The position numbers and the translations under genes are program-made. Source: Alphaproteobacteria bacterium TMED109 (GTDB lineage Bacteria > Pseudomonadota > Alphaproteobacteria > TMED109). From it: a stretch of DNA of 12,201 nucleotides. The notes beneath the pieces were generated by a model, which saw only the letters and a program-made list of their open reading frames with translations, was not told the origin of the DNA and ran no database searches. Position 1 is the stretch's first letter, and the number at the start of each line of letters is the position of its first letter. The stretch lies in assembly GCA_002171375.1 (NCBI GenBank), contig NHFK01000019.1:7932-20132 (forward strand). Direction: 5' to 3'. Positions 8,121-12,201 of the stretch are shown piece by piece.

Positions 8121-9355
8121 TAGAGTCCTATTAACATTCTATCAGGTTTTTCAATAAATTGTTTTACTTTAACTAAAAATGATACTGCCTCTTTACCTGA
8201 TACTGCTCTATGGTCGTAAGTTAATGCAACATACATCATAGGCTTAATTATAATTTCTCCATTTTCTACTACCGGCCTATCCTTAATTTGATGTAATCCT
8301 AATATTCCTGTTTGAGGAGGGTTTATAATAGGTGTAGACATCATTGATCCATAAACTCCACCATTGGTAATAGTAAATGTTGCTCCAGTCATTTGATCAG
8401 AAGTGATTGTTCCTTCTCTAGCCTCTTTACCAAAGTTAAATATTTCTTTTTCAATTTCAAAAAAAGATTTTTTATCTACAGATCTAATAACAGGCACCAA
8501 AAGACCTTGTGGGGCACCTAAAGCAATACCTATATCAATATGGTCATGATATATAATATCTGTACCATCTATTTCTGAATTTATAATTTTTATTTCTTTT
8601 AAAGCTAATACAACTGCATTGCAAAAAAAAGACATAAAGCCTAATTTGACTCCAAATTTTTTCTCAAAAATTTCCTTATTATTATTTCTTATATTAATAA
8701 CCTTAGACATATCAACTTCATTAAATGTGGTTAACATCGCGGCATCTTTTTGAGCTTTTTTTAATCTCTCTGCCATAGTCCTTTGTATTCTAGTCATTGG
8801 AATACGTGTGGATTTTTTAGAACTTAGTTTTTCATTTTGTTCTATATTATTGTTTAATATCTTTACATTTTTATTAGATTTGTTCCTTCTTTCACTGGGT
8901 GATAAATTTTCCCCTGTAATAAACTCCTCAATATCAATTTTAGTGATTTTATTTCCTATACCAGACCTGTTTATATCTGAAGAAGAAATTAATTGTTTTT
9001 CTAATATATCTTCATGTTTAACATTATCATTTTTGCTATCTATATTAGTACCTTCAGGCTTGTTGCTCTCATCCTTCAATTCAGAATGAGTTATTTCTGG
9101 AACTTCAGATAAATCAGAAACTTCTCTCTCTAGAAACTCCGCTAATTCAGCGCCAATTTCAACATCTTGTCCTGCATTAATGTATATTTCAGACAATACT
9201 CCATTTGATTGGGCATAAACCTCTAACGTTGCTTTATCTGTTTCTAGTTCTACTAAAACTTCATCTTTAGAAACATCATCACCTTTTTTCTTTAACCACT
9301 TAGCTACTGTTGCTTCAGAAACAGACTCACCCAAAGTAGGAACAAGGATTTTCAT
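8120..9355 (-). CDS. sucB: Dihydrolipoyllysine succinyltransferase (E2) of 2-oxoglutarate dehydrogenase
   Basis: This is the core of the 2-oxoglutarate dehydrogenase complex. It carries the lipoyl arm, takes the succinyl group from E1 and transfers it to CoA. Its 411 residues hold one lipoyl domain (about 1-77) with lipoyl-lysine Lys41 in ETDKATLEV. A charged Asn/Ser/Lys-rich linker follows, then a degenerate peripheral subunit-binding domain (about 112-146, SSSDINRSG..ITKIDIEEF). The catalytic acyltransferase domain runs from about 184 to 411 and includes IPMTRIQRTMAERL, FTITNGGVYGSMMSTPIINPPQ and YDHRAVSGKEAV. The last motif has Ser386 where the usual HxxxDG has Asp; His382 is present. Assignment as SucB, not pyruvate E2, rests on the sucA neighbour and the single lipoyl domain. 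The ATG at 9355 has GGCGGT four bases upstream, one mismatch from GGAGGT. It follows sucA by 74 bp and overlaps lpdA by one base. Confidence 0.97.
   Translation of the reverse strand: MKILVPTLGESVSEATVAKWLKKKGDDVSKDEVLVELETDKATLEVYAQSNGVLSEIYINAGQDVEIGAELAEFLEREVSDLSEVPEITHSELKDESNKPEGTNIDSKNDNVKHEDILEKQLISSSDINRSGIGNKITKIDIEEFITGENLSPSERRNKSNKNVKILNNNIEQNEKLSSKKSTRIPMTRIQRTMAERLKKAQKDAAMLTTFNEVDMSKVINIRNNNKEIFEKKFGVKLGFMSFFCNAVVLALKEIKIINSEIDGTDIIYHDHIDIGIALGAPQGLLVPVIRSVDKKSFFEIEKEIFNFGKEAREGTITSDQMTGATFTITNGGVYGSMMSTPIINPPQTGILGLHQIKDRPVVENGEIIIKPMMYVALTYDHRAVSGKEAVSFLVKVKQFIEKPDRMLIGL
8126..8129 (-). promoter_or_regulatory. Ribosome binding site of lpdA inside sucB
   Basis: AGGA on the minus strand lies within the last codons of sucB, 5 nt before the lpdA ATG at 8120. 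Together with the one-base TAATG overlap it supports this start and coupled translation of E2 and E3. Confidence 0.6.
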
Positions 9356-9429
9356 TTATACCGCCCTATATAAAATAAATTGCATTATATTATTAACCTT
9401 CTTTTTTAGTTTAACACTATTTTTCTTAA
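9356..9429 (-). other. sucA-sucB intergenic gap
   Basis: Seventy-four AT-rich bases lie between the sucA stop and the sucB ATG. The only recognisable element is the sucB ribosome site, AGGGCGG at 9361-9367, on the minus strand. I see no terminator hairpin, so sucA, sucB and lpdA are probably one transcript. An internal promoter cannot be excluded. Confidence 0.6.
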
Positions 9430-12201
9430 TTACTTAGTCTTTTCAAACAAGGCTATATCTAATAATTTTTGCTGCTCTTGCTGATGTCTACTAAATAAAC
9501 CAGAGGCTGTAGAAGCTTGTGCTTCCCTTCCTGCATAAAATAATCTATTTTGTTTAGAACCAACCTTAATCATTACGTCTTCTATTAATGTGCTTATATA
9601 AGTCCATGCCCCCATATTTTTAGGCTCTTCCTGACACCAAATTATTTTCGCTTTAGAAAAATTTTTTAACTCTCTGACTACAGCATCTTCAGGAAAAGGA
9701 TAAAGTTGTTCAATTCTAATCAATCTAACATTTATTAATTTTTTTTCTTCTCTCAATTTAACTAAATCATAGAAAACTTTTCCTGAGCATAAAACTACTC
9801 TCTTTACATTATCTTTTTTTAATGATTTTTTTGGATCTGGTAAAACTCTGTGAAACCATGAACCTGATGTTATGTCAGAAATTTTTGAAACTGCATTTTT
9901 ATTACGTAGTAAAGATTTTGGTGTAAATATTATTAATGGCTTTCTAAACGATCTATGCATTTGTCTCCTTAAAACATGGAAATAATTAGCAGGAGTGGTA
10001 CAATTTACTACTTGTAAGTTGTCTTCTGCACATAATTGTAAAAACCTTTCCATTCTAGCAGAGGAATGTTCTGGTCCTTGTCCTTCATAACCATGCGGTA
10101 ATAATAAAGTTAATCCTGACATTCTTAACCATTTGCTCTCTCCTGAAGAAATAAATTGATCAATAATTACTTGCGCTCCATTTGCAAAATCTCCAAATTG
10201 TGCTTCCCACATGACTAAAGCGTTAGGTTCTGCCAATGAATATCCATATTCAAAACCTAAAACTGACGCCTCAGATAAAGGACTGTCTACTATTTCAAAT
10301 ATAGCCTGATTTTTTTTTATATTATTTAGTAAAATTATTTTATTATCATTTTTTTGATCAACTAATACTGCATGCCTTTGAGAAAATGTTCCTCTTCCTG
10401 AATCTTGTCCAGTTAGCCTAATTTTTACTCCCTCAACAAGTAAACTTCCTAAAGCTAATGATTCTGCTGAAGACCAATCTATAGGATTTTTTCCCTCAAA
10501 AGATAACTTTTTTTGATCAATTAATTTTTTTAATTTTTTATGTACATTGAAATTTTTTGGTAATTTAGTTAATCCCTGTCCTACTATTTTAAATTTATCT
10601 AGGCTTATACTAGTATCACCTCTTCTTTTTCCTTTTTCTCTAGCTATATCTAAACCTTCCCATACACCACTAAACCAATCTGCTTTATCTGGCTTATATG
10701 AATTTGCTTTTTTATATTCTTCCTCTAATCTGGCATACCAATCTAATAGATATTTTTCTGATTCTTCCTTAGAAATTAATTTTTCTTTTATGAGTTTTTT
10801 ACTATATATCTCTCGTGTTGAAGGGTGATCTGATATTGCTTTATACATAGTAGGTTGAGTAAAAGCTGGTTCATCTCCTTCATTATGACCGTGGCGTCTA
10901 TAACAAAACATATCTACTACTATGTCCTTATTAAATTTTTGTCGGAATTCAATTGCTATTCTTGCTGCATGAACAACAGCTTCTGGGTCGTCTCCATTAA
11001 CATGTAATATAGGAGCTTGTATCATTAAAGCTACATCTGAACAGTAAGGTCCTGAACGAGCATTTACAGGATTTGTAGTAAAACCGATTTGATTGTTTAT
11101 TATAAAGTGAATTGTTCCACCAATTCTATAACCTTTTAGTTCTGATAAGTCTAAAGTCTCAGGAACTAATCCTTGGCCAGAAAAGGCTGCATCTCCATGT
11201 ATCAAAAGAGCAGCAACCTTTCGTCTTCCTAAATCTTCTTTCTGATCTTGTTTAGCTCGTACTTTTCCAACCACCACTGGATTCACAGCCTCTAAATGTG
11301 ATGGATTTGCTGTAAGTGATAAATGTACTTTTTTACCATCAAAAGTTCTATCAGAAGATGTCCCTAAATGATATTTAACATCTCCTGCACCTTGGATATT
11401 TTCTGGTTGTGAAGAGTTTCCTTGAAACTCCGAAAAAATAGCTTCAAAGGGCTTACCCATAAAATTAGCAAGCACATTGAGCCTTCCTCTATGTGCAGTG
11501 CCTATTACCACTTCTTCTAAGCCTAATTTCCCACCTCTTTTAAGAATTTGCTCTAATGCAGGAATCATTGCTTCCGAACCTTCTAATCCAAATCTTTTTG
11601 TACCAGTATATTTTCTATCTAAAAACTTCTCAAAAGTTTCTGCAGCAACCAATCTTTCATAAATTGCTTTTTTTCCCATATCAGTAAAATCTGGCTGATT
11701 TAAAACATTTTCTAGAGTCTTTTGCATCCAAGCCTTTTGTTCAGGATCTTGAATATGCATAAACTGAACGCCTATAGTTCCACAATAAGTAGCTTCTAAA
11801 TTTAATAAAATTTCTCTTAGTGTTGCAGATTCTAGTCCTAGCACATTATCTATAAATATAGGTCTATCCATATCTTTTTCTTCAAAACCATAACTTTCTG
11901 GTTTAAGCTCCGGATGATCAAGAGATTTTGTTAAATTTAAAGGATCTAAATTAGCTTTCAAGTGACCTCTTACTCTATAAGCTCTAATTAACATTAAGGC
12001 CCTTATAGAATCTAAAGTAGATGACCTGCTATCTTCACTTGATGATAAAGTTAACTCTTTTTGAGCTTGAAAATTAGCCTTATTACTAATATTCAAATTT
12101 GATAAAAATGAGCAAGCATCTGGAGTAAGATCATCAAAAAATTCTTGCCATTCTATATTTACTAAATTTCTGTCTTTTAGATAGGTAATATATAGTTGCT
12201 T
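9430..12201 (-). CDS. sucA: 2-oxoglutarate dehydrogenase E1 component (5' end missing)
   Basis: This is the thiamine-diphosphate decarboxylase that starts the 2-oxoglutarate dehydrogenase reaction in the TCA cycle, passing a succinyl group to the lipoyl arm of SucB. The frame has no stop up to the window edge, giving 923 residues. The first visible ones, KQLYITYLKDRN and EWQEFFDDL, match the N-terminal E1o motif that sits about 15-50 residues into the family, so only a short piece and the start codon are outside. The TTG at 12096 is an internal Leu codon. In visible-part numbering, GTAHRGRLNVLAN (about 234-246) and NPSHLEAVNP (about 299-308) hold cofactor/substrate histidines. HGDAAFSGQG (335-344) and INNQIGF (368-374) form the thiamine-diphosphate/Mg site. 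The C-terminal half has EAQFGDFANGAQ, GQGPEHSSARMERFLQL and CQEEPKNMGAW. It is the first visible gene of sucA-sucB-lpdA. Confidence 0.98.
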   Translation of the reverse strand, partial: KQLYITYLKDRNLVNIEWQEFFDDLTPDACSFLSNLNISNKANFQAQKELTLSSSEDSRSSTLDSIRALMLIRAYRVRGHLKANLDPLNLTKSLDHPELKPESYGFEEKDMDRPIFIDNVLGLESATLREILLNLEATYCGTIGVQFMHIQDPEQKAWMQKTLENVLNQPDFTDMGKKAIYERLVAAETFEKFLDRKYTGTKRFGLEGSEAMIPALEQILKRGGKLGLEEVVIGTAHRGRLNVLANFMGKPFEAIFSEFQGNSSQPENIQGAGDVKYHLGTSSDRTFDGKKVHLSLTANPSHLEAVNPVVVGKVRAKQDQKEDLGRRKVAALLIHGDAAFSGQGLVPETLDLSELKGYRIGGTIHFIINNQIGFTTNPVNARSGPYCSDVALMIQAPILHVNGDDPEAVVHAARIAIEFRQKFNKDIVVDMFCYRRHGHNEGDEPAFTQPTMYKAISDHPSTREIYSKKLIKEKLISKEESEKYLLDWYARLEEEYKKANSYKPDKADWFSGVWEGLDIAREKGKRRGDTSISLDKFKIVGQGLTKLPKNFNVHKKLKKLIDQKKLSFEGKNPIDWSSAESLALGSLLVEGVKIRLTGQDSGRGTFSQRHAVLVDQKNDNKIILLNNIKKNQAIFEIVDSPLSEASVLGFEYGYSLAEPNALVMWEAQFGDFANGAQVIIDQFISSGESKWLRMSGLTLLLPHGYEGQGPEHSSARMERFLQLCAEDNLQVVNCTTPANYFHVLRRQMHRSFRKPLIIFTPKSLLRNKNAVSKISDITSGSWFHRVLPDPKKSLKKDNVKRVVLCSGKVFYDLVKLREEKKLINVRLIRIEQLYPFPEDAVVRELKNFSKAKIIWCQEEPKNMGAWTYISTLIEDVMIKVGSKQNRLFYAGREAQASTASGLFSRHQQEQQKLLDIALFEKTK

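Noticed and set aside
8808..9089. Plus-strand hydrophobic 93-codon frame over the sucB linker
   Set aside because: The Leu/Phe/Ser-rich translation is what the antisense of a Lys/Asn/Glu-rich linker gives. It is not a membrane protein candidate.
10547..10828. Plus-strand 93-codon frame inside sucA
   Set aside because: It is antisense to conserved sucA and has no start signal or family match.
11477..11662. Plus-strand 61-codon frame inside sucA
   Set aside because: It is antisense to conserved E1o motifs, and no ribosome site or domain is visible.

Overview
This is a stretch of core chromosome from a very AT-rich bacterium (roughly 30% G+C by eye). The gene content and order point to the Alphaproteobacteria. 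The F1 genes of ATP synthase (atpH-atpA-atpG) stand apart from the F0 genes, and priA, not atpF/atpB, lies upstream of atpH. The neighbours are fsa, xerC and a sucA-sucB-lpd block, an association I recall from alphaproteobacterial genomes. The protein sequences agree, for example the AtpA N-terminus and the AHPR ending of XerC. About 97.6% of the window is coding (287 non-coding bases), with tiny gaps and A/T-ending codons. This suggests a streamlined, perhaps marine, lineage such as SAR11-like, HIMB59-like or another low-GC group, but the sequence alone does not settle the genus.

Layout, left to right. On the minus strand: atpG (3' end outside the window), atpA and atpH, giving F1 gamma, alpha and delta; then priA, the replication-restart helicase. 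An 80-bp divergent gap separates priA from the plus-strand pair fsa (transaldolase/fructose-6-phosphate aldolase family) and xerC (tyrosine recombinase). xerC converges on lpd with only 5 bp between stop codons. Back on the minus strand are lpd (E3), sucB (E2) and sucA (E1, 5' end outside the window), transcribed in the order sucA-sucB-lpd. Together they encode a complete 2-oxoglutarate dehydrogenase complex.

The genes serve central energy metabolism and chromosome maintenance. The Suc/Lpd complex makes succinyl-CoA, CO2 and NADH in the TCA cycle, and respiration of that NADH drives the ATP synthase whose F1 subunits are encoded here. Fsa/TalC acts on sugar phosphates. PriA restarts stalled forks, and XerC resolves chromosome dimers.

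I found no RNA genes, mobile elements, CRISPR arrays, phage genes or unknown accessory systems, and I do not think the window holds a new system. The points most worth a second look are molecular. SucB has Ser in place of the usual Asp in its HxxxDG active-site motif and a degenerate subunit-binding domain. The sugar-phosphate enzyme carries the Phe expected of a transaldolase, not the Tyr of true fructose-6-phosphate aldolase. sucA has no start codon inside the window. Several starts are TTG.
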